In this document: positions 1 to 7,312 of the stretch, piece after piece
How the letters are laid out: each line of letters starts with the position of its first letter
How positions within the stretch are numbered: position 1 is the stretch's first letter
Assembly (NCBI GenBank): GCA_035581425.1
Contig: DATJVP010000089.1
Coordinates: 1 to 19,184 of the forward strand
Direction of reading: 5' to 3'
Source of the DNA: DASZHJ01 sp035581425
Lineage (GTDB): Bacteria; Pseudomonadota; Alphaproteobacteria; ATCC43930; CGMCC-115725
Length of the DNA stretch: 19,184 nucleotides
Program-made: the position numbers and the translations under genes
Notes under the pieces: model-generated
The model's database searches: none
Told to the model about the DNA's origin: nothing
What the model saw: only the letters and a program-made list of their open reading frames with translations

Positions 1-11
1 AGGGAGTCTTG

Positions 12-779
12 TCAGAGGCTGAAGCGGTCGCCGAGGTAGACGCGGCGGACGTTCTCGTCGGCGACGATCTCGGAGGGGATCCCCTCCATCAGCACCCGTC
101 CTTCGTGCAGGATATAGGCGCGGTCGACGATCTCCAGCGTCTCGCGGACGTTGTGGTCCGTGATGAGCACGCCGATCCCGCGGTCCTTGAGATGGGCGAC
201 GAGGGCGCGGATCTCGCCGAGCGCGATCGGGTCGATGCCCGCGAGCGGCTCGTCGAGCAGGATGAAATGCGGCTGGGTTGCAAGCGCGCGCGCGATCTCG
301 ACGCGACGCCGCTCGCCGCCCGAGAGCCCCATCGCCGGCGCACGCCGCAAGTGGCTGATGCGGAACTCCGCCAGGAGCTCGTCCAGCATCGCCTCGCGCA
401 GCTCGCGCGCGGGCTCCACCACCTCTAGGACCGCGCGCACGTTGTTCTCGACCGTGAGGCCGCGGAAGATCGAGGCCTCTTGCGGAAGATAGCCGATGCC
501 GAGCCGCGCGCGGCGATACATCGGGAGATCCGTGATGTCCTGTCCGTCGAGCGTGATCGTGCCGACATCCGGCGAGATCAGCCCCGTGATGATGTAGAAG
601 CAGGTGGTCTTGCCGGCACCATTGGGGCCGAGGAGGCCCACCGCCTCGCCGCGCTGCACGCGGATGTTGACCTCGCGCAGCACCGGACGGCGTTTGAAGG
701 TCTTGCCGAGATTGCTCGCGACGAGACCGGAATTGTCGGCAACCAGTCGAATCTCGGCTCGGCTCTCGCTTTCGCTCAT
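12..779 (-). CDS. lptB: LPS export ABC transporter ATP-binding protein LptB
   Basis: Cytoplasmic ATPase that powers extraction of lipopolysaccharide from the inner membrane by LptFG and its passage to the LptC-LptA bridge. The 255-residue protein has all ABC motifs: Walker A GPNGAGKTT at about 51-59, signature LSGGE at 152-156, Walker B ILLDEP at 173-178 and the H-loop histidine near 209. Length fits LptB (about 240-260 aa) with a short extra N-terminus. The ATG at 777-779 is preceded by GGGAG on the minus strand. It lies 25 bases after the lptA stop and is the last lpt gene in the window. In other alphaproteobacteria rpoN often comes next, which would be just outside the left edge. The lptC-lptA-lptB order separates it from other branched-chain-type ABC ATPases. 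Confidence 0.96.
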   Translation of the reverse strand: MSESESRAEIRLVADNSGLVASNLGKTFKRRPVLREVNIRVQRGEAVGLLGPNGAGKTTCFYIITGLISPDVGTITLDGQDITDLPMYRRARLGIGYLPQEASIFRGLTVENNVRAVLEVVEPARELREAMLDELLAEFRISHLRRAPAMGLSGGERRRVEIARALATQPHFILLDEPLAGIDPIALGEIRALVAHLKDRGIGVLITDHNVRETLEIVDRAYILHEGRVLMEGIPSEIVADENVRRVYLGDRFSL

Positions 780-804
780 CGAAGATGCTCCCTCTGAAGC
801 CGGT

Positions 805-1716
805 CTATTTCTTGGGCGCGCCCGGGGCGTTCCCCTTCGGCACGATCAGCCCCTCGACGCGCTGCGGCTTGCCGCCGGTGAGCGTGTCGCTCGGCGGCGA
901 GCCCAGCAGGCGGCCCACGTTCTTGTTGAGATCGACCACGGCGTAATTGCCGCGGAGCTCGTTCTCGCCGCGCGTGAGCTTGACGTGGCCGACGAGGGTC
1001 GCGATCCCGGTCTCGACGTTGTAGACGCCGGAATCCCCGCGTCCGACCTCGTCCTTGCCGACGAGCACCACGTTTCCCTGCGCGTCGATGCGCGAGATGT
1101 GTTGCCCGCCCTTCTCGTCGCGCTCGACCTCCGCCATCAGCACGTCGGCGCTGACGCGCTTGCCCTCGCGCACCGCCGTCGCATCGCCGCGGGCAACGGC
1201 GAGCTGCTTCTGGTCCCACCATTCGAGACTGTCGCGCGCCGTGACGACGTCCTTCGGCGTCTCGAGTTTCAGGTTCTTGCCGGTGACGACCACCGTCGCT
1301 TGGTCGAGGTCGTAGATCGCGCGGTCGCCCGTGACGGTCTGCGTTTCCGTCGCGAAGCGGACGTGCCCGTTGGCCTCGACGTAGTAGATCTCGGTGCCTC
1401 CCGTGGGATCGTCGCCGGAGGCGGCTGGCTTTGTGGGGGCGGCGCCCGTCGTCGGACGGTAATGCGCGGTGATGATATCGGCCGAGACCGTCGCATTGCC
1501 GCGCTTCACCTTGGCGTTGCCGCGGGCGATGTAGACGCGATCGCTCTGCCGCCACTCGATGCCTTGGTCGGCCTCGACTTGGATCGCTTTGTCGCCGCCT
1601 TTGCCGGGGTCGAAGCCGAGGCTCATGCCGGGCTTCTGCGCTTGCGGCGCCGCCGCCTGCGCCGCCGCGAGGCCCGGAAGCGCCAGCAACGCCAGCAGCA
1701 GCGGAGCGAGCCTCAC
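805..1716 (-). CDS. lptA: LptA/OstA-like periplasmic LPS transport protein
   Basis: Periplasmic beta-jellyroll protein that forms the LPS bridge between inner and outer membranes. The GTG start at 1714-1716 overlaps the lptC stop as GTGA. It gives 303 residues beginning with a clear signal peptide (RLAPLLLALLALPGLAAAQA, cleaved after about residue 19). The body shows repeated OstA-type beta segments, such as IQVEADQGIEW, YIARGNAKVKRG, ATVSADIITAHY, VRFATETQTVTGDRAIYDL and VGHVKLTRGENELRGNYAVVDL. It is longer than E. coli LptA (185 aa), which is common in alphaproteobacteria. The extra length is a low-complexity insert near residues 77-90 and a second set of strands. The same frame stays open far upstream, but that part overlaps lptC and is not coding. 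Translation is probably coupled to lptC. Confidence 0.9.
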   Translation of the reverse strand: MRLAPLLLALLALPGLAAAQAAAPQAQKPGMSLGFDPGKGGDKAIQVEADQGIEWRQSDRVYIARGNAKVKRGNATVSADIITAHYRPTTGAAPTKPAASGDDPTGGTEIYYVEANGHVRFATETQTVTGDRAIYDLDQATVVVTGKNLKLETPKDVVTARDSLEWWDQKQLAVARGDATAVREGKRVSADVLMAEVERDEKGGQHISRIDAQGNVVLVGKDEVGRGDSGVYNVETGIATLVGHVKLTRGENELRGNYAVVDLNKNVGRLLGSPPSDTLTGGKPQRVEGLIVPKGNAPGAPKK

Positions 1717-2414
1717 GGCTTGCCCTCGCCCTCGTGCGGCTCGATGACCAGGCTCGACTTGCCGAGGAAATGGATCACGTCCCCGCGCTCCTCGATCCGG
1801 AAACCCTCTGCGCGCAGGCTGCCGAAAGGTCCATTTCCCTCGACGGCGTCGTTGCCCTCGGCGGTGCCCTTGGCGATGTCGACATGGGCGCTGTCGGTAC
1901 GAAAGGAATTGCCCTTGTCCTGGAAGAGCTCGACCTTGCCGAAGAGGTCGAGCTGCTGCTCGCTCGGCTGATACATGCCAGTTTCGGCCGTGACTGCGGT
2001 CCAGCTCCCACCCTGGGTCGAGAGATCGGCCTTGGGCGCCTGCAGCTCCACCACGTCGTCCGTGCCGCCCGGACGCTGGCGCGCGGATTCCGCGGTGATG
2101 GTCACGGGCTGGCCGTGCTTGTCGTAGCCGGTGTAGCGCAGGTTCACCATTCGGAGATCTCCCGCCTGGCTCATGTCGAGTCGCGGGAGCCGCGCCTTCA
2201 GCCGATCCATGGCCGTCTGGAGCCGCGGCCAGGCGACGAGCAAGAGCAGGAGTCCTATCGCGATCGCCGGCAGCATCCGCCGCATCCACGTGACGAAGCG
2301 GCTGTAGCGGCGGATCGACCGCGTCGCGCGGCGGCGGCGGCCCAAGGTCGTCTCGCGCCCGAAACCTTCCGCGGCCGAGGGACCGGCCTCGATGAGCTCG
2401 GGCTCGACGCTCAC
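1713..2414 (-). CDS. lptC: LPS export system protein LptC
   Basis: Bitopic inner-membrane protein that accepts LPS from LptBFG and hands it to LptA. The 233 residues consist of a basic N-terminus (RRRRATRSIRRY), one transmembrane segment at about 47-63 (MLPAIAIGLLLLLVAWP) and a periplasmic LptC/OstA-like beta domain. Typical strands include VNLRYTGYDKHGQPVTITAESA and SFRTDSAHVDIAKGTAEGNDAV. The start is a GTG at 2412-2414 that overlaps the kdsD stop (GTGA), with a purine-rich GGGGG stretch upstream. It is somewhat longer than E. coli LptC (191 aa), as expected for alphaproteobacterial members (DUF1239/LptC family). Position between kdsD and lptA confirms the call. Confidence 0.92.
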   Translation of the reverse strand: MSVEPELIEAGPSAAEGFGRETTLGRRRRATRSIRRYSRFVTWMRRMLPAIAIGLLLLLVAWPRLQTAMDRLKARLPRLDMSQAGDLRMVNLRYTGYDKHGQPVTITAESARQRPGGTDDVVELQAPKADLSTQGGSWTAVTAETGMYQPSEQQLDLFGKVELFQDKGNSFRTDSAHVDIAKGTAEGNDAVEGNGPFGSLRAEGFRIEERGDVIHFLGKSSLVIEPHEGEGKP

Positions 2415-3394
2415 GCGACCCCCGCGCGCAGGCAGTCGTGGATGTGCAAGATGCCGAGGGGACGCGAGCCCTCGTCGACGGCAAAGAGGCTCGTGATCGC
2501 CTGCGAGTTCATCTGCCCGAGCGCTTCCGCCGCGAGCGCCTGCGGGCGGATCGTCTTCGGTGTCGGCGTCATCACGGCCTCGACGCGCGCGGATAGCAGA
2601 GCCTCCCCCATGTGCCGGCGGAGGTCGCCATCGGTGACGATGCCGATGAGCCGACCCGCGGGATCGACGACGCCGGCGCAGCCGAAGCTCTTCTCGGTGA
2701 TGACAAGGATCGCCTCGGCCATGGTGCTACCCGCGGGCACGAGCGGCATGGCGGCGTCCCGATGCATGATGTCGGCGACGCGCAATAGCTGGCGCCCGAG
2801 CTGCCCGCCGGGATGCAACACTTGGAAGTCGTCCGCCGAGAAGCCCTTGCGGTCGAGGAGCGCCACCGCGATCGCGTCGCCCAGGGCGAGCATCATCGTG
2901 GTGGAGGTCGTGGGCGCGAGGCCCATAGGACAGGCCTCGGCACTTTGCGGCAGCACCAGCGCGACGTCCGCGGCCTCGCAGAGCGCGCTCTCGGAGCGCC
3001 GCGTCATCGCAATCAACGGAATCCGGAAGCGCTTCGTATAGGCGAGGATGTCCGCGAGTTCCGCGGTGTCGCCGGAATTGGAGAGAGCGAGCACTGCATC
3101 GCTCGACGCAACCATGCCGAGATCCCCGTGGCTCGCCTCGCCGGGATGGACGAAGAAGGAGGGTGTGCCGGTCGAGGCGAGGGTGGAGGCGATCTTGCGC
3201 GCGACGTGGCCGCTCTTTCCCATCCCCGTCACGATGACGCGGCCGGAAATTCGCGCGAGCGTCTCAATCGCGTCGGCAAAGGCGCCGTCGAGGCTCTCGG
3301 CGAGCGCGCGCAGGCCCTCGACCTCCGCGCGGAGCACGCGGCGCGCTGCTTCGATGTGCTCGGCGGATGCGGCGGTCTTGGTTAAAGTTGTCAT
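2411..3394 (-). CDS. kdsD: D-arabinose 5-phosphate isomerase KdsD (KpsF/GutQ family)
   Basis: Converts D-ribulose 5-phosphate to D-arabinose 5-phosphate, the first committed step towards Kdo for the LPS inner core. The 327-residue protein has an N-terminal SIS domain (about 40-180) with GMGKSGHVARK at 57-67, HPGEASHGDLGM at 83-94 and SNSGDT at 105-110. The LHPGG motif is at 193-197, and two CBS domains follow (about 205-327; VTDGDLRRHMGE). I chose the ATG at 3392-3394 because the product then matches the family length (E. coli 328 aa). The frame stays open to 3550, but that part runs through a promoter and hairpins. It is the first gene of the kdsD-lptC-lptA-lptB operon, so Kdo supply and LPS export are co-expressed. 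Confidence 0.95.
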   Translation of the reverse strand: MTTLTKTAASAEHIEAARRVLRAEVEGLRALAESLDGAFADAIETLARISGRVIVTGMGKSGHVARKIASTLASTGTPSFFVHPGEASHGDLGMVASSDAVLALSNSGDTAELADILAYTKRFRIPLIAMTRRSESALCEAADVALVLPQSAEACPMGLAPTTSTTMMLALGDAIAVALLDRKGFSADDFQVLHPGGQLGRQLLRVADIMHRDAAMPLVPAGSTMAEAILVITEKSFGCAGVVDPAGRLIGIVTDGDLRRHMGEALLSARVEAVMTPTPKTIRPQALAAEALGQMNSQAITSLFAVDEGSRPLGILHIHDCLRAGVA

Positions 3395-3458
3395 CGCGTC
3401 CGTGCGGACCGGCGCGCCCATGCGGGCGGCATACCCGGCTCGGTCTCTCCCCTGCTGC

Positions 3459-3474
3459 GGCGCAAGACTGCGCC
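3459..3474 (-). other. Small hairpin in the kdsD mRNA leader
   Basis: A perfect 6-bp stem with a 4-base loop (GGCGCA-GTCT-TGCGCC on the minus strand) lies between the predicted kdsD promoter and the ATG. A second, weaker stem (GCGGG ... CCCGC around a CATAAAA loop, 3479-3497) precedes it. There is no T-run, so a terminator is unlikely. The hairpins may shape the roughly 95-base leader, but no known riboswitch or leader class is recognised. Confidence 0.35.
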
Positions 3475-3496
3475 TTCGGGCGGGTTTTATGCCCGC

Positions 3497-3525
3497 ACTA
3501 TGGCCGGGCATCCCCGAAAGGTCAA
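3497..3525 (-). promoter_or_regulatory. Predicted sigma70-type promoter of kdsD-lptCAB
   Basis: On the minus strand, TTGACC (3520-3525) is followed by exactly 17 bases and then CATAGT (3497-3502), which matches 4 of 6 bases of the -10 consensus. Transcription would start near 3490, about 95 bases before the kdsD ATG. It sits in the 188-bp gap after the rnd stop, the right place for an independent promoter. The call is from sequence only. Confidence 0.55.
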
Positions 3526-3582
3526 TAAAACCGCCATGAGAGGCCCCCAAAGCCTAACGCGAGGCGTGGCGGCTTCCCCGAA

Positions 3583-4194
3583 TTAGTGTGCGAAGATGTC
3601 CTCGTTGGGCCATCCCTGGAGGTCCAGCGCGACCCTGGTCGCAAGGAATTGGAAGCAGGACGCCGCAAGCGCCGTTCGCCCCTCGCGCGCGAGCATCTCG
3701 TCGAGTCGGGCCTTGAGCCTGTGCAGGTAGAGGACGTCGGCCGCCGCATATTTGAGCTGCTCCGGCGTCAGCTCCACCGCTCCCCAATCCGAGGATTGCT
3801 GCTGCTTCGAGAGCTCGACGTTGAGCAGGTCGCGGGCGAGGTCCTTGAGCCCGTGCCGGTCGGTGAAGGTACGGACGAGCCGGGAGGCGATCTTGGTGCA
3901 ATAGACGGGCGCGACGGCGATGCCGAAGCTGTGCTTGAGGATGGCGAGATCGAAGCGCGCGAAGTGGAAGAGCTTCAGGATTTTGGGATCCGTGAGAAGC
4001 GCGGTCAGGTTCGGAGCCTTGGCTTGACCCGCCGCGATCTGCACGAGATGGCAGACGCCATCTCCCGCGGAAAGCTGGACGAGGCAGAGCCGGTCGCGCG
4101 CGGGGTTAAGCCCCATCGTCTCGGTGTCGACTGCGACCGCCTCGCCCCAGGAAAGGCCCGTGGGAAGGTCGCCGCGATGGAGATGGATGCTCAG
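3583..4194 (-). CDS. rnd: Ribonuclease D (short alphaproteobacterial form), CTG start
   Basis: 3'-5' exoribonuclease of the DEDDy family that trims tRNA and other small RNA 3' ends. Three exonuclease motifs are visible: Exo I VDTETMGLNP (D23 and E25), Exo II FHFARFDLAIL (D82) and Exo III YAAAD (Y149, D153). The first in-frame ATG (4114-4116) lies after the DxE residues and would delete them. Upstream in frame there is no ATG, GTG or TTG before the tRNA gene. The residues following the CTG at 4192-4194 are SIHLHRGDLP, the family's usual N-terminus, and GAGGCGAGG lies 6 bases ahead of the CTG. The product is 203 aa, the usual size of this single-domain form (HRDC domains absent). Its start is only 29 bases after the tRNA-Leu CCA end, so both are probably on one transcript. 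Confidence 0.9.
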   Translation of the reverse strand: MSIHLHRGDLPTGLSWGEAVAVDTETMGLNPARDRLCLVQLSAGDGVCHLVQIAAGQAKAPNLTALLTDPKILKLFHFARFDLAILKHSFGIAVAPVYCTKIASRLVRTFTDRHGLKDLARDLLNVELSKQQQSSDWGAVELTPEQLKYAAADVLYLHRLKARLDEMLAREGRTALAASCFQFLATRVALDLQGWPNEDIFAH

Positions 4195-4200
4195 ATGGGG

Positions 4201-4209
4201 CCTCGCCTC
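4201..4209 (-). promoter_or_regulatory. Ribosome binding site supporting the CTG start of rnd
   Basis: GAGGCGAGG on the minus strand ends 6 bases before the CTG at 4194. No comparable purine run sits at a useful distance from the downstream ATG (4116). It falls between the tRNA 3' end and the rnd coding region. Confidence 0.5.
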
Positions 4210-4223
4210 GCAGAGAAAGCCGG

Positions 4224-4310
4224 TGGTGCCCAGAAGAGGACTCGAACCTCCACGACCTCGCGGCCACAGGTACCTGAAACCTGCGCGTCTACCAATTCCG
4301 CCATCTGGGC
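4224..4310 (-). tRNA. tRNA-Leu (anticodon CAG), CCA encoded
   Basis: On the minus strand the gene runs from GCCCAGA to TCTGGGC, which pair as a 7-bp acceptor stem, followed by discriminator A and an encoded CCA (4224-4226). The D-arm contains GGCGGAATTGGTAGACGC. The anticodon arm CAGGT-TTCAGGT-ACCTG presents CAG. A long variable arm typical of class II tRNAs (about GTGGCCGCGAGGTCGT) and the T-arm GAGGTTCGAGTCCTC follow. The total of 87 bases fits tRNA-Leu. It reads CUG codons, which are abundant in this GC-rich DNA, and by coincidence the next gene (rnd) appears to start with CTG. Confidence 0.97.
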
Positions 4311-4323
4311 AGGCCGGGGCCTT

Positions 4324-4352
4324 GGATTAGGGGCGCCACCGCCCGATGTCAA
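4324..4352 (-). promoter_or_regulatory. Predicted promoter of tRNA-Leu (and rnd)
   Basis: A perfect -35 hexamer TTGACA (4347-4352, minus strand) is followed by 17 bases and TAATCC (4324-4329), a weak -10. The tRNA 5' end is 14 bases downstream of the -10, a normal distance for a tRNA promoter. The -35 and spacing are convincing; the -10 is not. The remaining gap up to 4576 shows no other clear signal except the SD of the next gene on the other strand. Confidence 0.45.
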
Positions 4353-4576
4353 TGCCGGCGTCGTCTACTGCTATGGTCGCACGCTTCCGAACGAGGCAGA
4401 CACCCTTCGTACGCTTCTCCCATTATGCACGAGCGAGCTGCACGTGCGAATTCGCCCAATCACGGGCCAAATAGGCCCAATGGCTCGCTCTCCATCTGGG
4501 TCCGTTGAGCGCGACTATCGCTACCTGCGGATCGTAGTGTATAGAGGCCGCCTGCAATGAGTGGAGGCGGGGCACC

Positions 4577-5527
4577 GTGCGAAATCGGCGCGTCGTGGTG
4601 GCGGGCGGCTCCGGATTCATCGGCCGCTACATAGTGAAGCGCCTGGCTGAGCGCGGCGCCGTCGTCGTCGCGGTGAGCCGGCACGCGGGTGAGGCGCTCT
4701 TCCTGAAGCCTTTCGGCGACGTCGGACAGGTGGCGCTCATCGACGCCGATCTCAACGACGAGAGAGCGCTCGCTCCGGCGATCGCCGGGGCCGAGGCCGT
4801 CATCTGCTCCGTTGGCATCCTGCACGAGCGCGGTCGTCAGCGCTTCGAGGCCGTCCATCAGCGAGGTCCGGCGCTCCTCGCGCGGCTTGCCGCAGCGGCT
4901 GGCGCCCGGCACTTCGTGCAGGTCTCCGCAATCGGTGCCGACGCCGCCGCACCCGCGGCCTATGCGCGCTCCAAGGCCGCGGGCGAGGCCGCGGTCAAGG
5001 CGGCCTTCCCATCCGCCACCATTCTCCGCCCCTCGCTGGTCTTCGGGCCCGAGGACGAGTTTTTCAATCGCTTCGGCGCGATGGCATGCCTGCTCCCGGC
5101 GTTGCCGCTTATCGGCGGTGGTGCCACACGCTTTCAGCCCGTCTATGTCGGCGACGTCGCGGATGCAGCGTTGGCCGCACTCGAGCGGCCGGAGGCGCCG
5201 GGCAAGATCTACGAGCTCGGCGGTCCCAAGGTCTACTCCTTCCGCGGGCTCATGGAGCTGCTGCTCCGCGAGATCGGCCGCAAGCGCGCTCTCGTCAATT
5301 TGCCTTACGGGCTCGCGAGCTTCGAGGCGCGCTTTCTCGAATGCCTGCCGAACCCGCCGCTCACGCGCGACCAGGTGAAGCTCTTGCAGCGCGACACCGT
5401 GGTTTCGCCGGGGTCGCCCGGACTCACCGAACTCGGGATCGCGCCCACCGCGCTCGAGCTGGTCCTGCCGACTTACCTCGACCGCTTCCGTAGAGGAAGC
5501 CGCGTGGGGCATCGCCCAGCGGCTTAG
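4577..5527 (+). CDS. NDUFA9-like atypical SDR (complex I-associated NAD(P)-binding protein)
   Basis: Extended/atypical short-chain dehydrogenase of 316 aa resembling the alphaproteobacterial relatives of mitochondrial NDUFA9 (complex I assembly or stability subunit; annotated as complex I NDUFA9 subunit family or NAD-dependent epimerase). The Rossmann nucleotide-binding motif GGSGFIGRYI is at about 10-19. Further family features are VICSVGILHERGRQRFEAVH, YARSKAAGE (in place of the YxxxK of active SDRs), LRPSLVFGPEDEFFNRF and FQPVYVGDVADA. The GTG start at 4577 is preceded by GGAGGCGGGG. It is divergent from the tRNA-rnd unit. Catalytic activity is uncertain; many relatives are structural. The close family could also be described as an NmrA-like protein. 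Confidence 0.85.
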   Translation: MRNRRVVVAGGSGFIGRYIVKRLAERGAVVVAVSRHAGEALFLKPFGDVGQVALIDADLNDERALAPAIAGAEAVICSVGILHERGRQRFEAVHQRGPALLARLAAAAGARHFVQVSAIGADAAAPAAYARSKAAGEAAVKAAFPSATILRPSLVFGPEDEFFNRFGAMACLLPALPLIGGGATRFQPVYVGDVADAALAALERPEAPGKIYELGGPKVYSFRGLMELLLREIGRKRALVNLPYGLASFEARFLECLPNPPLTRDQVKLLQRDTVVSPGSPGLTELGIAPTALELVLPTYLDRFRRGSRVGHRPAA

Positions 5528-5565
5528 GGCGGCGGCGCCCGTCGCGCGAACGGGAATGTGAACGG

Positions 5566-5584
5566 GCACCGCTTCTTACGGTGC
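5566..5584 (+). terminator. Possible weak terminator hairpin after the SDR gene
   Basis: GCACCG-CTTCTTA-CGGTGC forms a perfect 6-bp stem with a 7-base loop, 39 bases after the SDR stop. A GCCCGT ... ACGGGC pair lies just before it. There is no T-run behind the stem, so intrinsic termination would be inefficient. The rest of the 217-base gap (to 5744) shows only the strong SD of the next gene. Confidence 0.3.
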
Positions 5585-5744
5585 TAGGGTTGCGCAGGCG
5601 GTTCGTTCGAGCACCCTGCACATGAGCTCAGAAGTTTCAGCGACACCGCTCGGAAATCCAATGCTGCTCTGCCTGCCGCGCTGGCGGATGCTGTGACTGC
5701 TGCGCTGCGAAAGCGTCGAGAGACCTAGGAAAGGAGGATTCGTC

Positions 5745-6599
5745 GTGGACCAACGTCTGATCGATCTCTTCAATCGCTACACGCATGGCGGCATGAGCCG
5801 CCGCGCCTTTCTCGACCGTCTGGCCATACTCGCGGGCGGCGCCGCGGCGGCGAGCGCTGCGCTGCCGCTGCTCGAGCACAACTACGCCCTTGCCGAGACG
5901 GTGGCGGATGGTGATCCGCGCATCGCAACGGAGATGGTGGCGATCCCGGGGGTGGCGGGCCTCAAGGGTTATCTCGTCACGCCTAAGGCGGGAGGCAAGC
6001 ATGGCAGCGTGATCGTGATCCACGAGAACCGCGGGCTCAATCCGCACATAAAGGACGTGACGCGCCGCCTCGGCGTGGAAGGGTTCGTGGCGCTCGGCGT
6101 CGACTACCTGAGCCCGGCGGGGGGCACGCCCGAGGATCAGGACAAGGCGGCTGCCATGTTCGGCGCCCTCAAGCCCGAGGATGTGCTCGCCTCGACCCTA
6201 GCTGCCTCCGCCTATCTCGCCGCGCGTCCCGACGGGACCGGCAAGGTAGGCGCGGTCGGATTCTGCTGGGGCGGCGGGCAAGTGAATGCGCTTGCGGTAG
6301 CGGAGCCGAGGCTCGCGGCGGGCGTCGCCTATTACGGCCGCCAGCCTCCGGCGGACAAGGTGCCGGCGATCAAGGCCGCACTGCTCTTGCAATACGCGGG
6401 TCTCGACCAGGCCACCAACGCCGGCATCCCTGCCTACGAGGCCGCCCTCAAGGCTGCGGGCAAGACCTACGAGATTTACATCTATCCCGATGCCAACCAC
6501 GGCTTCAATAATGACACCAGCGCCGCCCGCTACGACAAGGCTGCGGCCGATCTCGCCTGGACCCGCACGCTCGCCTTCCTGCGGAAATACCTGACTTAG
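5745..6599 (+). CDS. Dienelactone hydrolase family protein with Tat signal
   Basis: Alpha/beta hydrolase of the dienelactone hydrolase family, 284 aa, probably exported. The N-terminus has a twin-arginine signal: SRRAFLDRL (RR at 19-20), then a hydrophobic AILAGGAAAASAALPLL. The triad is visible as C174 in GFCWGGG, D221 in YAGLD and H252 in NHGF; the family's early motif IVIHENRGLNPHI is at 90-102. The Cys nucleophile is typical of the family rather than of Ser hydrolases. The GTG start has a strong SD (AAGGAGG, 7-base spacing). Such Tat-borne relatives are often called carboxymethylenebutenolidase, but the substrate here is unknown. FzlA follows after 44 bases on the same strand. Confidence 0.9.
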   Translation: MDQRLIDLFNRYTHGGMSRRAFLDRLAILAGGAAAASAALPLLEHNYALAETVADGDPRIATEMVAIPGVAGLKGYLVTPKAGGKHGSVIVIHENRGLNPHIKDVTRRLGVEGFVALGVDYLSPAGGTPEDQDKAAAMFGALKPEDVLASTLAASAYLAARPDGTGKVGAVGFCWGGGQVNALAVAEPRLAAGVAYYGRQPPADKVPAIKAALLLQYAGLDQATNAGIPAYEAALKAAGKTYEIYIYPDANHGFNNDTSAARYDKAAADLAWTRTLAFLRKYLT

Positions 6600-6643
6600 G
6601 AGCGGATGCGCGACCCGGGGGGAGTGCGCTAGACTGGCGCCTC

Positions 6644-7312
6644 ATGCGCCTGCTCTATCACCTCTGGCTCTCCCCCTTCTCGCGCAAGATCCGGGTCGTG
6701 CTGAAGGAGAAGAACCTCGATTTCACCATGCGGGTCGAGAAGACCTGGGAGCGGCGACCGGAGTTCCTAGCGCTCAATCCCGCGGGCGACGTGCCCGTGC
6801 TGATCGAGCCCGATGGGACGGTGCTCGCGGAGGCGACCGCGATCGCGGAATTCCTGGACGAGGCCTATCGCGAGAAGTTGCTGCTCGGCGTAAACCCCGC
6901 CGACCGTGCGGAGGTGCGCCGCCTCACGGCCTGGTTCGACGGCAAAATGAACCGCGAGGTGACGGAGCTTCTCGTGGGCGAGAAGATGATGAAGCGCTTC
7001 CTCGGGCTGGGCGAGCCCAATTCGAGCGCGATCCGCGCGGGCAAGGCCAATCTCGGCTATCACCTCGACTATGTGGGGTTCCTGGTGGAGCGGCGGCGCT
7101 GGCTTGCGGGCGACCATTTCTCGCTCGCGGACATCACCGCGGCGGCGCACCTCTCCGCCCTCGACTACATCGGCGACGTTCCCTGGGACGATCACGAGCC
7201 TGCGAAGGAATGGTATGCGCGGATCAAGTCGCGGCCGAGCTTCCGTCCGCTCCTCGCCGACCACATCCCCGGCGCGCCGCCACCCAAGCACTACGCCGAT
7301 CTCGATTTCTAG
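6644..7312 (+). CDS. fzlA: FzlA-like glutathione S-transferase family protein
   Basis: GST-fold protein of 222 aa. Residues 1-80 form the thioredoxin-like domain (YHLWLSPFSRKIRVVL, then NPAGDVPVLIEPDG and EATAIAEFL). Residues about 95-205 form the helical C-domain (WFDGKMNREVTELLVGEKMMKRF, RRWLAGDHFSLADITAAAHLSALDY). The C-terminal tail KHYADLDF is the conserved tail of alphaproteobacterial FzlA. In Caulobacter, FzlA binds FtsZ and links the Z-ring to septal wall synthesis rather than acting as a detoxifying GST. The ATG at 6644 fits the family start (MRLLYHL). Identification rests on overall resemblance and the tail, so the cell-division role is inferred. Confidence 0.8.
   Translation: MRLLYHLWLSPFSRKIRVVLKEKNLDFTMRVEKTWERRPEFLALNPAGDVPVLIEPDGTVLAEATAIAEFLDEAYREKLLLGVNPADRAEVRRLTAWFDGKMNREVTELLVGEKMMKRFLGLGEPNSSAIRAGKANLGYHLDYVGFLVERRRWLAGDHFSLADITAAAHLSALDYIGDVPWDDHEPAKEWYARIKSRPSFRPLLADHIPGAPPPKHYADLDF

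Noticed and set aside
604..1971. Long plus-strand open frame opposite lptB, lptA and lptC
   Set aside because: It lies antisense to three clearly identified genes. Its protein is low-complexity and rich in Arg, Ala and Asp, as expected from GC-rich antisense frames.
1734..3041. Plus-strand open frame of 435 codons opposite lptC and kdsD
   Set aside because: Antisense to known genes, with no SD and no recognisable motif.
3395..3550. 52-codon N-terminal extension of kdsD
   Set aside because: It passes through the predicted promoter and hairpins and exceeds the family length; the ATG at 3394 matches KdsD.
3586..4560. Plus-strand open frame running through rnd and the tRNA
   Set aside because: It would cross the tRNA-Leu gene and is antisense to ribonuclease D; the composition is non-coding.
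4504..4560. Possible plus-strand promoter (TTGAGC ... TATAGA) for the SDR gene
   Set aside because: The spacing between the hexamers is about 29 bases, too long for sigma70; no better pair was found.
4460..5569. Minus-strand open frame opposite the SDR gene
   Set aside because: The plus-strand frame has a full Rossmann motif and an SD; this one has neither.
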